This document shows, piece after piece, positions 39,414 to 52,900 of a DNA stretch of 64,000 nt. A model generated the notes under the pieces. That model made no database searches and was not told the origin of the DNA. It was given only the letters and a program-made list of their open reading frames with translations. The DNA is from Harmothoe impar. Lineage: Eukaryota > Annelida > Polychaeta > Phyllodocida > Polynoidae. The DNA lies in NCBI GenBank assembly GCA_947462335.1, contig OX381708.1, positions 42,287,377-42,351,376 of the forward strand, given 5' to 3'. Each line of letters starts with the position of its first letter. The stretch's first letter is position 1. Position numbers and translations under genes: made by a program.

Positions 39414-42400
39414 GGCTGCTGTTTTCTCTCAAGAGTTTATAATTAAAGTTATTTGCAGTTCATCTGGTGATTTTTCTCAATAGTCTATTCTTAGGGTTGT
39501 TGACATTGCATCGAGCCATTCTCCACAGAGTAAGGGAAATAGCTCAGCCTTTGTTGTATAGTACGACCAAAGAGCATTTTGTAGATTTGGTTTTAAGGAA
39601 ATGTTCATACAGTAAAGATACAGGATAGAAAGAAGGGGCGAGAGGAAAGCAATAAATGGTAGGGCAATTCAGAAAGATAAAGGCAATAGAAGTGGACGAT
39701 TAGAGTTTACGTATTTTAAAGGGTATTTTGATATGAGTTAAGATATCCTCTTTCAACTCATATGTTCCGTGTATAGCATCTGACTACCAGCTCCCGAATG
39801 AGATGCTTAAATACACACGAGTGGGGTCAGTGAATAGAACTTCCTTAATATCGCCTATAGAGTCAGCCCCACTGCCTATGAAAAACACTTTTCTGTTACC
39901 AGGGTCACATAGTATGATCACGTGTGAGGTCTAGTATGTGGGTCTGCCGCCAGGAGCATTAATCTCAGTCAGTGTCTGTTAGCTTACAATCCGGCCCCTT
40001 CATAGATCACAGTCAATCCATATCCATAAGTGTGTCCATAGTAAACTGGGTGGTCTCGTTTTTACATCCTATACCAATCGTCGAACAATTGGGAGTAAAT
40101 GTGGGTATGAAAAACCACGGGACTGCAAGGTTTCCCTGGTATGACAGAGAAGCAGGTCTAGTGCAATGCCACACAGTCCGGAATTGAGTAAAATTCTCCC
40201 TCTGTTATACGGAATTATTGTTATGAAGAGTTATTACTATGTTGACCTAGACATATATACAGTGTCTGTCCAATGGAGGTATTTCGGGATATTTGTATTT
40301 GTCCACAGTTGTAATCCCCGAGAGCAGCACTCAGAGTTGCTTTTCACAGTTATTGCTATCCTTAATCTATAGCAATGTACTTAAGCACAATAAACAAGTG
40401 CCGAGACAGACATGGGTTTGTCAATAGAACCACCACTTGCCCCAAAACCTCTAAATCGCCTAGACACATTAACCTTGCACAGTAATATGCGCATGCGAGT
40501 GCTCAGTTGGATTGAGTGACCATCAGTATGCATAGAATACGAGGGCTTAATGCACGTTCACTCATGTGTGACGTTGTATCCATGCTCCAACCTCCCTAAC
40601 AAAACCAACATCGCCAGACAGCTAAGGCACCTACCTACTATATCCTCATTTTGTCTGGCCCCATTTGGATTTTTTTTAAATGCTTTCTTTTTAAAATTAA
40701 AGAGTTGCTCTATATGACTTCACAGCTTCCACAACACTTGGTGAGTTGTTCATGAGCAGTTGCCCCGGACTGGTGGCTCCCAACTATTCACAAAAGTGCC
40801 AATATCCAGTACATAATTCAGTATTGTTAGCTCCAGGTCCCCATTTGATCCTGTGGCTTTATATATACATATCCACATGGTTTTCTCTGAATTAGAAATC
40901 ATTGTCCTTGATGTCAATATCAGTACAGTAATACTAAAATCTCAGGCACTAAAACTCCATTTGTGCAGATATGCTGTCCTAGCAGCATATTATATGGTAG
41001 CCTGATTTCCTCCTTCTCCACACACTAGGCCTACAGGTGGTGAAAGGTTTCAGCAGCTCCTGCACAGATGAGTAAATCTGAGTGACTCGTTCCGGTCTGA
41101 CCGACTATCCCGAAGACCAATAGCTCCCACACAGGTATGTGCAGGTGTATGGGTATGGAGCACACCCCCTGTTACCTGTGTCACACCTGAGCCTCAGGTA
41201 GCACCATGTGACCCGCTGTGGGGGGTCTGAGGGGAGCAGCTTACTACTCTCCGACCCCCTGGTGAGTAACTCACGAGTCGCTCATTCAACACAAGTTAAC
41301 GCGTCGCGTGATTCCGGGACCTCTCGTATAACTGCTCCAATCGCTTCATTGATCCTCCACCAGGAGGGGTCACCATTGGTGGTTATCGCTCTCACAATGC
41401 ATTATCGGTTTCTGACGATTTAGTTTTGAATGCGAGTCTCAGAAAGAAATTCAGTGTTTTTTTAGTCATCACTGACAACAATTTCCCATGTTAAGACTGC
41501 CTTTTTACGATGGGATACCCCCTGGGAATGCTGGGACCTTGGGCTACCACGAAATCGCATCCAGAACAGTGTCTGCCTCTCATGATGAGAACATGAGGCT
41601 TGCCACAAAGAAACCTAGCCTATGCCACATTAAAGTACTCTGTAATGCTGCTGTCCTGGTGCAGACCGAATGAAGTCTGGCAATACCAAAACTTAATCAC
41701 ACGAATCCCGAAAGACGCTGCTTAATCCAAAATTCTGGGGCCACTCAATTGGCCTCATCATGCCCTGCCCTCTGCCCTTGTGATAATCCAGGCAGAGGAA
41801 GCTAGGTATTAACACACTTGTTGTCCTAGAGCCCTAAATCCTCTGGTGCCAGTGAGGGTTCCTATATATGCCGTATACTATAGGCATCACCCTGCTGTGA
41901 ATCACAGATTCAACTCCTATCGAAAGACCAGGCAAATAGTATTTCCTGTTGATAACAAATATTCCCGATGGTATTTCTTGGTGACTATATGCCTTCTCCA
42001 CTCTTATCTCTTGATATATTCCTCCAAGACCAGCTTAGCAGACCTCTGTCTGCCCCAGCCAGGGTGGCTGCTATGGCAGAACGCCTGGTTATAGAGTATG
42101 TGTAGTTACCACCAGCACCCACCCCCTCCCTCCCCCTCCCAGCAACCACCAACAACCTGTTTTGGGCTGCTAGTGTGCTGGGGTGGGGGGAGCTAAACGA
42201 GATTTATCCCTAGTAGATAGTATATATGTGCTACATAGCACAGCCAGTATGGATGGGTGAACGATTACAGAAGCTACATTATTTTTCTGGCTGCGATATT
42301 TTTCTCTGGGTGGTTGAGGCCAATTTGTCTCCTGGATCGGGGAAGTGGAGGGGAGGTTGGGTAATCCGTTCCCGATAATCTTTATTTAGCTGTATCCTGT

Positions 42401-42511
42401 CTGCCTGATTAACTAAGCGTCACCCTCCGTTCTTTCTTACTTCTTCTCTGATTTTTTAAGTGTAATCTTGGCCGTAATCTTTTGTCATTTGACATACATT
42501 TGTATCTTCCT

Positions 42512-42522
42512 CCCCCCCCCCC
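42512..42522 (+). repeat. C homopolymer
   Basis: Eleven C residues. Confidence 0.9.
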
Positions 42523-45500
42523 TCCACCAAACCTGACAACTTTACCCCGTCCGCTATCCATTTGTCCTTGTCTACTTGTACATGTATTTATTTTCCTTAT
42601 TAGCCAGTCCACTAATTCCCCTAACGTCGGTTGCCAAGTTATCTCTACAACACATCTCAAAAATAGTTACTACTTACTAATGGTATTTCAAAGGTCGAAT
42701 ATCGGAGGGCCACTTTCCTTATGCTAAGTCAATAGTCTTAAAAACAGGGATGTTGGATTGTCCGAGGTTTTTTTCTCTAAACACAACAGCGGGCATTTTT
42801 ATTCGATTCAGTCCCGTCTCCAAATACACTAATCCAGCTCAGAGACATAGATATAGTTAAACAAGAACATAAAAACTTCACACACACACACTGCATATGC
42901 CAAAATCTCAATTCATCAACCTCAATCCACTATAGACACCTAAGAAATGGGTGGGTTGCTTTCTACAATGGCTTGGGGAATCCGATTTTCTTCTCTTTAA
43001 CTTTAACTGTGATCTTTTGAGGGGTGTTAAAGAGTCCGCTTTTCAACCAGCACTGTTATTGATAACAGCTACTGGTATACCCAGGTTGTCTTTTAAGGAG
43101 GAAAAAATACTTTCTTGTAGCTCTCACCATAACTAGACTACCGTGACAGTAATCCATATATTATAGGAGATAATTGCTACCTGGTACGTCTAGTTCTATA
43201 AATTGACATTATAGTAAGGTTGCCTTCACTACGCTATCCCTCGTATTGTCAGTGGTAGAGTATGGAGCATATTACATGACGTATGTTATTACATGAACTA
43301 CGGTATGTACATCTACGTTAACAGTATGCAAGACTGAATCGATGTCCCTGTGTATTTAGTATTCAATGTAGAATGATCTTGCAGATATACAAGGAGCAAT
43401 GCCCCAACTGGCCTTCGATAGGGTTGGAGATATCTCTCCTACCAATTGGCATGATTTAAAATGGAGTCTGTGACTCAGCTTTAATAGCGTGTTGGTACCA
43501 GTAAAACCTGCATTGCCCCCTGATGGGGTTTAATCGGTACTCGATGTGTCCCCATACCAGCATATTGATCAGGTGCCACCCTCTACTGATGCGGTTCATG
43601 TCACAATTGCTGAGTCATAATGTCGGGAGTAAAGGGGTTTAGGCCCTAAATTCAGGTGTCTTATTTGGGGATTTCTCTTATTTTATGCAAAACATGCTGA
43701 TCATTGAGTCCACGCCCTATAGTGTTTTACAAGGACCTTGGGTTTCCTTTTATACAAGAGAAACGATCTGCATAGTTCAATACGTAACCTGAGGTTCAGA
43801 TAAGCCAGTGGACCAGTATAGCCCGATAGGTTACATGACCAGGTATCTTATCTGATCCCCACAAAACCTCTCAGGTTACTGAAACCTACCTAATGGCTTC
43901 CCAATTTAGGTGGTGTGGACACGATCCTCGTCCAAATACCGAGATACCAGACTAAACTACAGAGGGTTGTCCATTTGTGTAATAGCCTCCCATCTTGGTA
44001 GGCCAAGAAACGGGTTTCATCAAACAACGGTCAAGAGAAGGGCTTTATGCATAGTGGGGTTTATTGCTGAAGGTCCTGAGGATTTTACTTTTGAATTTAA
44101 AGGTGTATATATATATGAAATTGTCTCTACATTTGTCGGGGATAAACCAACCTCTTGATTATTTTACAGTTGGGTTACCTGATACAAATAATCTTTTTGT
44201 GGCCTCATCTAGGGTATATACCCTTCTCCCAGATGAACCTCCATTATGTGCATCCGTAAACACTGTCTGCCTCCTATAGTGAGGTGTGTATAGTGGTGGG
44301 TGGTGTGGACCACCTGAACACACAGTTACACCTCCCCCTCATAGTGACACTACCCCAACTCGTTACCACACACAGACACACCAATAGTCAGTCTACTTCA
44401 GCTCGTTACCACACCAACCCAAACCAGGCATCTCCCTGTACACACATACACAGTCTGCTAACCATGCTCATCACTGGGCATGTTTCACACCATTCTATCA
44501 CAAGATACTAAGTGGCGACAGGGAGCATCAGTAGTCTCTGTATGTTTGACACCATCTTTAGTCTCCAGCAATTAAATGTATGAATATAGCGGTAGATCTT
44601 TTGCATAGTTATCAACAGACCAGACACGTTTATTGATCGAGTCTCCACCAGTTTCATTCCTGTATTTCTTATTTCATTGCATGCGGTTACTATTCTTTTA
44701 CATCAGATTTTCTCACTATCTTTATAAATGTGTCTCAGTTATATTTTTGATTAATATTAGGTAATAGGTGACAGACTGATAGATCCATCTTGACCTATTG
44801 CCGTTATTCTGCTGATTCTAGCATAGATCCGAATGCAGTGCTGGCACCTGGTGTGAACATCTTACACCAGGTATTGTGTCGTGTGTGTACCTTCACCTGT
44901 GGACTGCCTTCCCCGTGTGTGTGTTCCACAATAGGAGGGTGCTAAGACCATATGTACACAGGGGGAAGGAAGACGCAATAGATGCTGAAAGGGTCTACAG
45001 CTCTGCTGTTTCCTTAGTCTCCCTGCATAGCCTACAGGTGCTCCCAATCTCGAGTGTTAATACATATTGTTGATTGGTGCACAAATTGTACAAGCCTGTT
45101 AGAGGCATATGTCCAATGAGCTCATTTTATTTATATGGGTAGGGATTTTGAGTTATCAATTGTTCCTGTGGGCGCTATAAAGCTGGGGTGACTGTCATGC
45201 AAATCTGAGTGTGTGCTCACTTTTTGCTACTGTAGAAGTTTCCAATAACTCAAAACCCCATCATTCTATCTCTAACTTTTGTCTCCCTATGAACCTCTTT
45301 TCCCTGTCTGTATGATTACAATATGCTTGTATGTATCATGAACTGTATCCCTCAGTATCTCAGACGGCCACTATTTAAAATGTAAATCTTATCAAGTGCA
45401 TTGTACCCGGGGCACTTAATGTGGATTAACCTGAAAGTCCTTTTAAATGACTGAAAGGTCCTTACGGTCATTGCCCACCTGTCCTGCGTGGATCTCCTGG

Positions 45501-45865
45501 ATCCTGTATTGGAGTGACAGAGTGTGAGAAGGGCCATGATGGGGGGATTAGGGAGAAGGGCCATGAGGCCATTAGGTTCAGAGAGTCTTGTTTGACCCAC
45601 TCTGGGGCTGGGGTGAGATGCACTACCCCCACCTCAAGCTGACCTCCATAACCTGCCTATATTTAACACACAAATACCAACACTCTCCTCCCTCTCTTGC
45701 TCACCAAAAATACTCTCTTCACTTTGGTCACACTACAGGGCCCACTTATACAAGAAAGGACTATACAGAATATAAACCGGCAATAAACGTGGTATGTGTA
45801 TGACGAGGGGGATATGATTAATGGATAAGAAGCTGTTCTATTGTGTGGGGCTCTTGAGAGGTGTA

Positions 45866-45917
45866 ATTCTGTTGTGAGTGTGGGGATGATGATTCTGTTG
45901 TGGGTGTGGGGATGATA
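45866..45917 (+). repeat. Tandem duplication, period 26 bp
   Basis: Two copies of ATTCTGTTGTG(A/G)GTGTGGGGATGAT plus one base. Confidence 0.85.
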
Positions 45918-46272
45918 GTGGGCAAAAGGAGTTCGTTTTTGTGTGTTTTATATGTAGCTGTTTCCATGTTTTAATTTGAACTTACTGATGGCAATCTTTT
46001 TACGGTCACACATAAGAGTATAAAGTTGCCATTTAATCATGCGCAGTTGGGATAGGTTTCAGACATGATATGTGAGTTAACATTTACGTATATATTATTA
46101 CCATACGCAAAAATTTAGAGCTTGATAAGCAAGGCTACCGTTGTATTATCTTGATTATAATTATTGAAGAATCACGATCCTTTCTTGATAATGTAATTGC
46201 TATTTTCTTAGAACGACATCGATTTTTTCTTATTTTCAATATAATGCTTGATTACAGCATGATCCAACTTAC

Positions 46273-46417
46273 CGACATCCTCTGATTTGAAGCTCTTTAT
46301 TACATCAGAGAGCTCGACGTTGCCGGCTATCACAGCTACCTGCCATGCGTCTTGGTTCGCAAAGTTTTGGATGGACTTGTCCGCTCCTCGGAATAGCAGT
46401 ACTCGGGCACACGACTC
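46273..46417 (-). CDS. Shank: Shank exon: last ankyrin repeat
   Basis: This 145-bp exon encodes the end of the ankyrin-repeat domain of a SHANK scaffold protein. Seen: the acceptor is tctacag before GAG and the donor is GTCG followed by gtaagt. The translation begins ESCARVLLFRGADKS and continues through QVAVIAGNVELSDVIK. Mammalian SHANKs, as I recall them, have ESCARVLLFRGANK and QVAIIAGNFELAEVIK at the same place. The exon starts in phase 0 and ends with one spare base (G). That base joins TG of the exon at 39121 to give the family sequence DVVPF. SHANK ankyrin repeats bind partners such as sharpin and fodrin and contact the neighbouring SPN domain. Earlier ankyrin exons are not visible up to base 64000. 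Assignment to SHANK is firm. Confidence 0.95.
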
Positions 46418-47999
46418 CTGTAGAGGAAGAATAGAAAGATATTTGTCAATGCTTATTGAAACATTTCCTTATCTGCAATGCCAGTGGTTGTCAGGGCTGC
46501 AGTGACACAGCAAGACTCCAATAGAGATGCATTTCTTTTTCATACTGCACCTCATGTGGAATGGGGCAAAGAATAACTCTTGCCTCAGTGCAGATCCATA
46601 TACCAGGTAATCCATAGCCCTAGGGCAGGGACACATTTCTCTGCTAGGGAAATCACTTGATCCCGATTCTGTCCAAAGCATAATACTACGCCATTGCTGC
46701 TTACCTTTCACATAAATTCACGTCCAAGGAACTAGATTTGAAATTAATCCAAATTGCAATGATGGTAAGTTGACCAGTTCTTGTGCAGAGTACTGTGTTG
46801 TACTTGCTAGGGCTGCAGATGGCACACTAGGTACAGAGGAGGGGTGGGAGGAGGCAGGGGCGGTGTGAGTTCATGGCATCCAGGCCACAACACTCATCAC
46901 GGTTCGCTGAGTCAGTCTTGTGGCTAACGTCTGTTCTTTATGAGACTGACAGGTTCTCATCTTGATATGTTTGTATGCTTGTCATCTAATGATAAATGCA
47001 TATACAGCGATGTGACTTCATTGTTTGTTTGCCTACTAAAACAGTTAAATTTCCACCAAGTTTTAGTTAACTAACGATGACCTCGCTCTTGGTGAGATGG
47101 CTGCTTTTAATAAAGCACATGAGCTACAAAAACATGTAGACTCTGCACACCAAGGATATATGCTAATTGCAACCCTGAAGGAAATATAAGCCTTCAAAAT
47201 AGGAGTGTTATCACTGGTCCAGTTTACCTTCATTCCAGGACTACTATAGTGTTTACTATAGGGATTACTTCAATGTCAAGGATTAATTCACACTATCTCT
47301 CATAACCCTACTATGTACTATCATTAATCTTATATCGGGTATTGCAGGAATATCTAGAAGCCACCTTATGGGTTATAATGTATAAAGCTGCACCAGGCCA
47401 GGAGAGTCGGCACGAGGCAGTGACATAGCTGTAAGGCGAAATGTCCACCACCCACTGACATATCTTTTTACTTTCAGTTACATATAAACACATCTTACCG
47501 ATGCGTTTTTCTATGCTTGACGTCGCCAATCCTCCCTCTCCAATTGTTGGGCATTTGTAGGGTGTTTTATTTATTACCTTTTTACTAGTTAGCACTTGAT
47601 ATCTGCCCCAGGTTAGTTTTATATGTAAGGTGCCAATGCAGCATGACTAGATTAAGCATGACATCCAACATGGACCACCTTCTGCTTTAACTTTCTATTA
47701 CCAGCGCATAATTCCTCAGATCTAGTTATTACTATAAGTGTATAATGTTTCATGGCTTCAGCATTAATGTGATTTACTCAGGACTAAGACTAAGCATGAA
47801 ATCCAGCATGGACCACCTTCTGCTTTAACTTTCTGTTATTAGCTCATAACTCCTCATAATATAGGTGTAGTATATAATGTCTTATGGATTCAGCATAAAT
47901 TTATGTGATTTATTGAAGACTTGGTGTATAAAGAGAACACCTAGAGGCTATCCTTCCTGTAGTCTAAACACCCAAGGATCTCATTGACATGAAGCTTCT
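46418..47999. other. Shank intron upstream of the ankyrin exon
   Basis: No further ankyrin exon was found reading the minus strand. The main structure is the 140-bp tandem duplication at 47651-47922 just before the retrotransposon nest. Confidence 0.55.
47651..47922 (+). repeat. Tandem duplication, period 140 bp, two copies
   Basis: Copy 1 begins at 47651 and copy 2 at 47791. Both start with TAAGCATGA followed by ATCCA(A/G)CATGGACCACC, run through CTTCTGCTTTAACTTTCT, and end near a shared TGTGATTTA. The copies differ by scattered substitutions and small gaps, so the duplication is not recent. No coding content was seen. It abuts the left side of the retrotransposon nest. Confidence 0.8.
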
Positions 48000-48653
48000 A
48001 AGAAAGGTGACAAAGTCCACACATGACATTTATATGAGAGAATCACCTATTCCGGTATCCACAGGGAGATTTCTATACATTCCCATATAACATCCTTAGA
48101 AGTGCATCGCACCGGGGAAACTCCTGGAAAAAATAATATGTACTAGGTTACAAGCCTATATGAATGAATGTTCTCTTTTAGCGCCATGCCAACATGGATA
48201 TAGACAGAACCACTCGACACAAACAGCTATCAGGGAACACCTCCAGAACATAATAGAAAATATCGTTAATAATAAATCAACTTTATCTCTCTATCTGGAT
48301 TATAAAAAAGCTTTTGATACAGTCTCACACTCTAAATTAATACATAAATTATCCCTCTTTGGTCTTAGTGAAAATAGCCTAAATTGGTTCAAAAGCTACC
48401 TCCATCGTAGAACTCAAAAAACTATAGCTAATAACCATCTATCTACTGAAAAGATAATCACATATGGTGTTCCCCAGGGTTCTGTCCTTGGTCCTGTCCT
48501 ATTCTCTATCTATATAAATTCTTTACCAAGAATATATGATTTTAATATAACTTTATATGCCGACGACGCGGTTATTTCTCTCGATTGTCCTGTCAGAATG
48601 CAAAATGCCATTGACCTAATATATGAATGGTGCGTTAGAAACAGCCTTACTAT
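48000..48653 (+). pseudogene. 5' part of a non-LTR retrotransposon reverse transcriptase, interrupted
   Basis: The plus-strand frame readable from about 48105 encodes the middle of a LINE-type reverse transcriptase. Seen: PGKLLEKI, HGYRQNHSTQTA, the catalytic block LDYKKAFDTVSH, GVPQGSVLGPVLFSIYINSL, and the active-site box YADD. These are typical of the CR1/L2/Jockey group, though the clade is not resolved. Upstream, 48000-48104 still shows fragments such as KKGDKVHT and a degraded RPI(S)V motif in broken frames with stops. The endonuclease domain is missing, so the copy is 5'-truncated or decayed. At 48653 the frame is cut by the LTR element; the other half resumes at 61366. Confidence 0.9.
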
Positions 48654-49092
48654 TGTAATAAACGATCTTTCGTATCTTTATGATATTGGTAGAGTATCAA
48701 TTAAAGAACAAAGTCGACACAGTTCGGATCAAGTGTTACAGGTTGCAATATCAGGTTTATTCAGGTAAACCTAAACAAGCAGTCACTAAGTGTGCGAACT
48801 CCCTATAGAGTTCGGAACGGGTCAGTAGGCTAAGCAGCCGATATGATCACGGGGTCTCTTCACCAGCGTGGCTCAGAGTAACCGACGAGTACCGTCAGAT
48901 GCCGGGTATATATAGGCAGCCAGCCTGCGCGCGCACACGCAGACCGGAAGCCTATAGCGACCTCTGTCCATACCCCAAGCCCGGAGTAGGTGTCGCCACC
49001 TACCGTCGGACTGAAGGGTTCGGACTGAGCTCGCAACACAGCATCCAACAGCACTCGTCATATAATAACCCCGTATAACCCTAGCCCCTACA
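48654..49092 (-). repeat. 3' LTR
   Basis: 439 bp, matching the 5' LTR. The TATA box is at 48907-48914 and the poly(A) signal AATAAA (minus) at 48756-48761. Because the element runs in the same direction as Shank, this signal could terminate host transcripts. Confidence 0.95.
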
Positions 49093-49106
49093 CTACCCCC
49101 TACCAG
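49093..49106 (-). promoter_or_regulatory. Possible polypurine tract
   Basis: The minus strand reads TGGTAGGGGGTAG directly before the 3' LTR, the position expected for the plus-strand primer. It is interrupted by T residues, so the call is made mainly on position. Confidence 0.4.
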
Positions 49107-49974
49107 ATAATAACCGGGAGGTAAATAATTAAGGTTATAGTCCGAAAACACTTCGGACTGGCATTATCTTATAAATACCACCTTAGGGGTTTATTAAAGT
49201 TATACCTTACAAACAATATGACGTTACTGTTGAACACAAAAAGGTATTAATTACACACATATCTACACATATAGATCGTAATTAACATTACGCCCCATTC
49301 CCTAGGATAGATGGAGTTAATCTATACATATAGTATACACAACACTTGAAAAAGTACAATATCACAGTAAAAAATTTCGTCCCTTCAAGACCCCGAGCTA
49401 ATTACACTCGTAATGAATAATACTTTATAAGTGATAAACACTATCACTTCTCTTAAGGTTTTTAGAAACATATTAAAGTATTATTACAAAAGATATCATA
49501 CGTGATTTTATAGCGATGATCCGGATCCTCTGTTGTTGATGATGCATTCCGCCCGGCTTTCAGAACCTACTTCATTCAGCTCCTACTAACCGGAACGAGA
49601 AAGTTCATAGCTCATGCTCGGGAGCTTATAGTAGTATATATATAAAAAAAAAAATTCCAAGTCCTGCCTCCAGGCGATCTTCGGACTTATAATTAGGAGC
49701 ACTCGGTCCTGATATATATAGTTTATAAAAAAAACATCTCGTATCAGATCCCTGGTGGTAGTGTACTCCTGTCCCGAGCTTTGGGTTTCTCTCCGGATCT
49801 CCTCGTCCTCCTCCGTCCGTTCTGCCTGGCAGACTGACTCCTTGCGTAGCCAGCCTGCCGCTTCTTCTCGTCCGGATCCTTGAACACCCTATAATAGAGT
49901 GTTTTTCACATGTAGGGTTGGTATATTTAAAATACCCCCCCTTCTTCTTGATCGGGTCCTAAGATAGGATAATC
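49093..49974 (-). other. 3' untranslated segment of the LTR element
   Basis: About 880 bases between the third frame and the 3' LTR. It is AT-rich with several short A/T runs and no frame or motif of note. It is AT-rich in contrast to the coding part of the element. Confidence 0.6.
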
Positions 49975-52900
49975 CTATCCGGACTCCGAGTCGTCTTTAG
50001 GACTCGACTGGGCCGCAGCCTCCTCCTCATCAGAGTCTGACTCAGCTTCCGCCAGAGTCAGCTCCTGGAGCCAGAGCTCGATTTGAGCACGAGTCCCATC
50101 CCATTCGTGCATCTCGTGCGCGAAACAGTCTCTGAACCTCCGACGTTCGTGGTCCAGTTTTTCCTCGGCGTTCTTGACTGCCAGCTTCTGCTTTTTCCTT
50201 TCGGATTTAGCAGCAACTCGCTCAGTCCGAGCATTTTCACGCTCCTCCTGAACCGACTCCGTGGCCGCTGCTTTCTGAGTAGCGACTTCACTCCGGTGGA
50301 GATGATGCACTGTGTCCAGCGACAACATCGCCACCTCCTGACTTAAGCCAGTGAGCAATCGGTGGAAGTTATCCTGCCACCGATTCATGGCCTCCTGTCC
50401 GGCTTCGTAGGACTTGAAGTCGGCGGGAGGAAACGAGGGCGGGCCCCGTAGTCGTAAGACATGGTGCCCCTCCGGAGCCTCCTGAGGGGGATCCGGAGTC
50501 TGTGTGGGCTTCGGCTTTTGCTTCACCGAAGCCTTGGTCTTCCCCGTCTGGGTGAGAGTCTGTGACTCTGCTCCCGGAACCAAATCTATATTGGGGAATT
50601 CGTCAACGAACGCCCCTCCCGTACTGGAGTTCGGATCCTCCGGGCTTGGCCGAGGTGGCTTGCCCTGGGGGCCCGACTTCCAGTCAGTCTTGCGAGAGGT
50701 AAATGCCGGTCCTTGGTACCCCGGATCTGCCTTCTCCATAACGGACTGCCTTTCGTCCGTTTTCTGTTTCTTCGGGTCGGTGGGCTCCGAGGATCCGTCG
50801 GATTTTCTCGGAGCTCGCCGCTTCCGCGTACTGGTACGCTGCTGATACTCTTCGAATTCATCGTAGAGTTCGCCCTCCGGTACATGGAGATACGTGCGGT
50901 CCGGGTTTACCTTGTAGAATACCCGCACCTTCCCTTTCTCGTTGGTGCCAAAATCCACCTCGAGGTTGTCATTCTTGTCTACCGTGGTCCCGAAATGGGA
51001 GTAGACTTCTGCGTGAGCGGCCTGAATTCGTTCCGCTGCGGTCTCCATAGCCAAGCCATGGAACTTGGCAAGGTGTCGAATGGTATCTGCTCTGGTGTAG
51101 AACAGACCCCCATTCGGACAACCCTTGCTGCCCTTCGAACCCACACTCAGGCAGTCATATCGCATGAGATGACGTACATGAAAGCGGGTAAGATGTCTGG
51201 CATACCGAACCTTGGTAGGCCAAGTTCGGGGTTTCTCCAGGGTCTCGTCGATGTCCTGACAAGCTTTGAATGGGCACTTACTAAATGGATGCCATCTAGA
51301 CATTGCCCATGCCAATTTTGCCTTCTGAAGGAGCGAATGGTATTTGGTGCTACCAGTCCGGACCTTCTCCAGCAATTCGAAGTGGTACAGCTGTACCGAC
51401 TTGCCTAAAGGATCAGTTTTGATCCATTCTTCGTCGTCGGAGAGACCGTCGGGCCCCACCTCCTCCGGAAGCTTGGATGACCGCTTATCTTTAATACAGT
51501 CATTTATACACATGGGTTTAAAGAAATGAAACCCACTAGCGGCATTGGCTCGGAGGGCATTCCGGACCAATAGCTGCAGTTCGTTGTCGGCGATTGTGTT
51601 TTTGTCCAATCCCTTCAGAACTACATCCACCTCTTCCGGGGACTGACCCGCGTTCAGAGATGTTAACCGAATGGTCTCTCGTAGGTATTGATGCCTACGA
51701 CTGGCCTTCTCCATCTTACTAGTGTCAGCAGTTCTAGTAGCAGCTGTGCTCTGTTGGACAATCTCGTCCTCCAGAGTATCATTGAGAATAGACTCGTTAG
51801 TCTTTTTCTCCATATTCCGGGCCAGCCTCATGGCTGGCGTCAGATGTCGCCTTTTCTCCTTCCGACTATGCACGACCTTGAATTCTTCTGCGGTTCGCAG
51901 GTCGTATTCAAGGGCCGCGAGTAGTTCGGGGCGCCCTTCAGTTTCAGCAACCAAGCGAGCGTTAGCAGCTTGGTCTTTGAAGCCTTCCATTGCAGCCGTC
52001 ACGTGGGCCGGGAACCAGGTCGGGAACCGGTCGGACAGAATGTCCAGCCCCCGGAAGGTTCTCATCTGGACCAAGTCAAATGACCTGATCTCATCCTTGC
52101 TCATCTGTGCGATGATGGCTCCTCGTAGCAGGGATGGGACGTCGGCGTCCTCCTTATCCCATACTTCATGTTGGACTGGGGGGATTACTGGTACCCCCGG
52201 TCCACCCGGACCACCGCCTGCGGCTTGGTCCAGCTTGCCGACCTCATCAGAAGTATCCATAGTGGATGGCTCCAGACGGGGCTCGGTTTGCTGTTGAGGA
52301 GTCTCCACTCGGACGGGGGCTGCTCCTTGAGGAGGCGTCTCCACCCGAACGGGGACTTCTTTTCTTTGCCCCACTGGAGCCGGTAGCTGGAAGGTGATGC
52401 CGGACAGCACCTCCTGCACAACTCGGACCGTTTCAGCTGCGGATGATGCATCCATAGCCTCCTCAGTCCTAGTGTCGGATGGGTGAGTTGTCGTTTTCGG
52501 ACGAGCTCCCCCGTGCCCGGACGTACCAGCCATGGCTGCGGCCGTAGCGGCCACTGCAGAGCTGTTATCCAACCCTCGCGAGAAGGACAACACATCCACG
52601 GCTGAAGTCGGAGCAGCTGACGTTCCAACTGCTTTCCCAGCATCCTTCTCCTTGCTAGGGATCGGGATGTTTGACTTAGGAGGGACCGGAGTCTTGACAG
52701 CCTGACTGCTGCCGGACGTCTGTCCCTTCTTCTTCAGATCTTTAGCCGATTGCTTCGGATCAGCTTTCTTTTGTTCCTTTGGCACCTTTGGAGTCGGAGC
52801 CTTGGGAGTGACCGTCTTCGAATCTTTGGTTACCGTGGCAGTGGCAACCTTCGGATCCGCTTTCTTAGTACCCTGGGTACTAGACTTCTTCGGATCGGGC

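Larger units (their letters stand above)
39414..46272. other. Shank intron, nothing recognised as a gene
   Basis: This 6.9-kb stretch separates the ankyrin exon from the linker exon or its alternative start. It holds a C-run at 42512-42522 and a 26-bp duplication at 45866-45917. No exon, RNA gene or transposon end was recognised. Confidence 0.55.

Noticed and set aside
46469..46711. Minus-strand frame just upstream of the ankyrin exon
   Set aside because: Tested as a preceding ankyrin exon; the translation lacks any ankyrin consensus.
48860..49054. 64-codon frame inside each LTR (also 61133-61327)
   Set aside because: It overlaps the U3/TATA region and starts without ATG; regulatory sequence explains it.
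50713..51408. 231-codon open frame antisense to the third gene of the LTR element
   Set aside because: Shadow of the real frame on the opposite strand; no motif. The same holds for 51722-52297 and 57108-57677.
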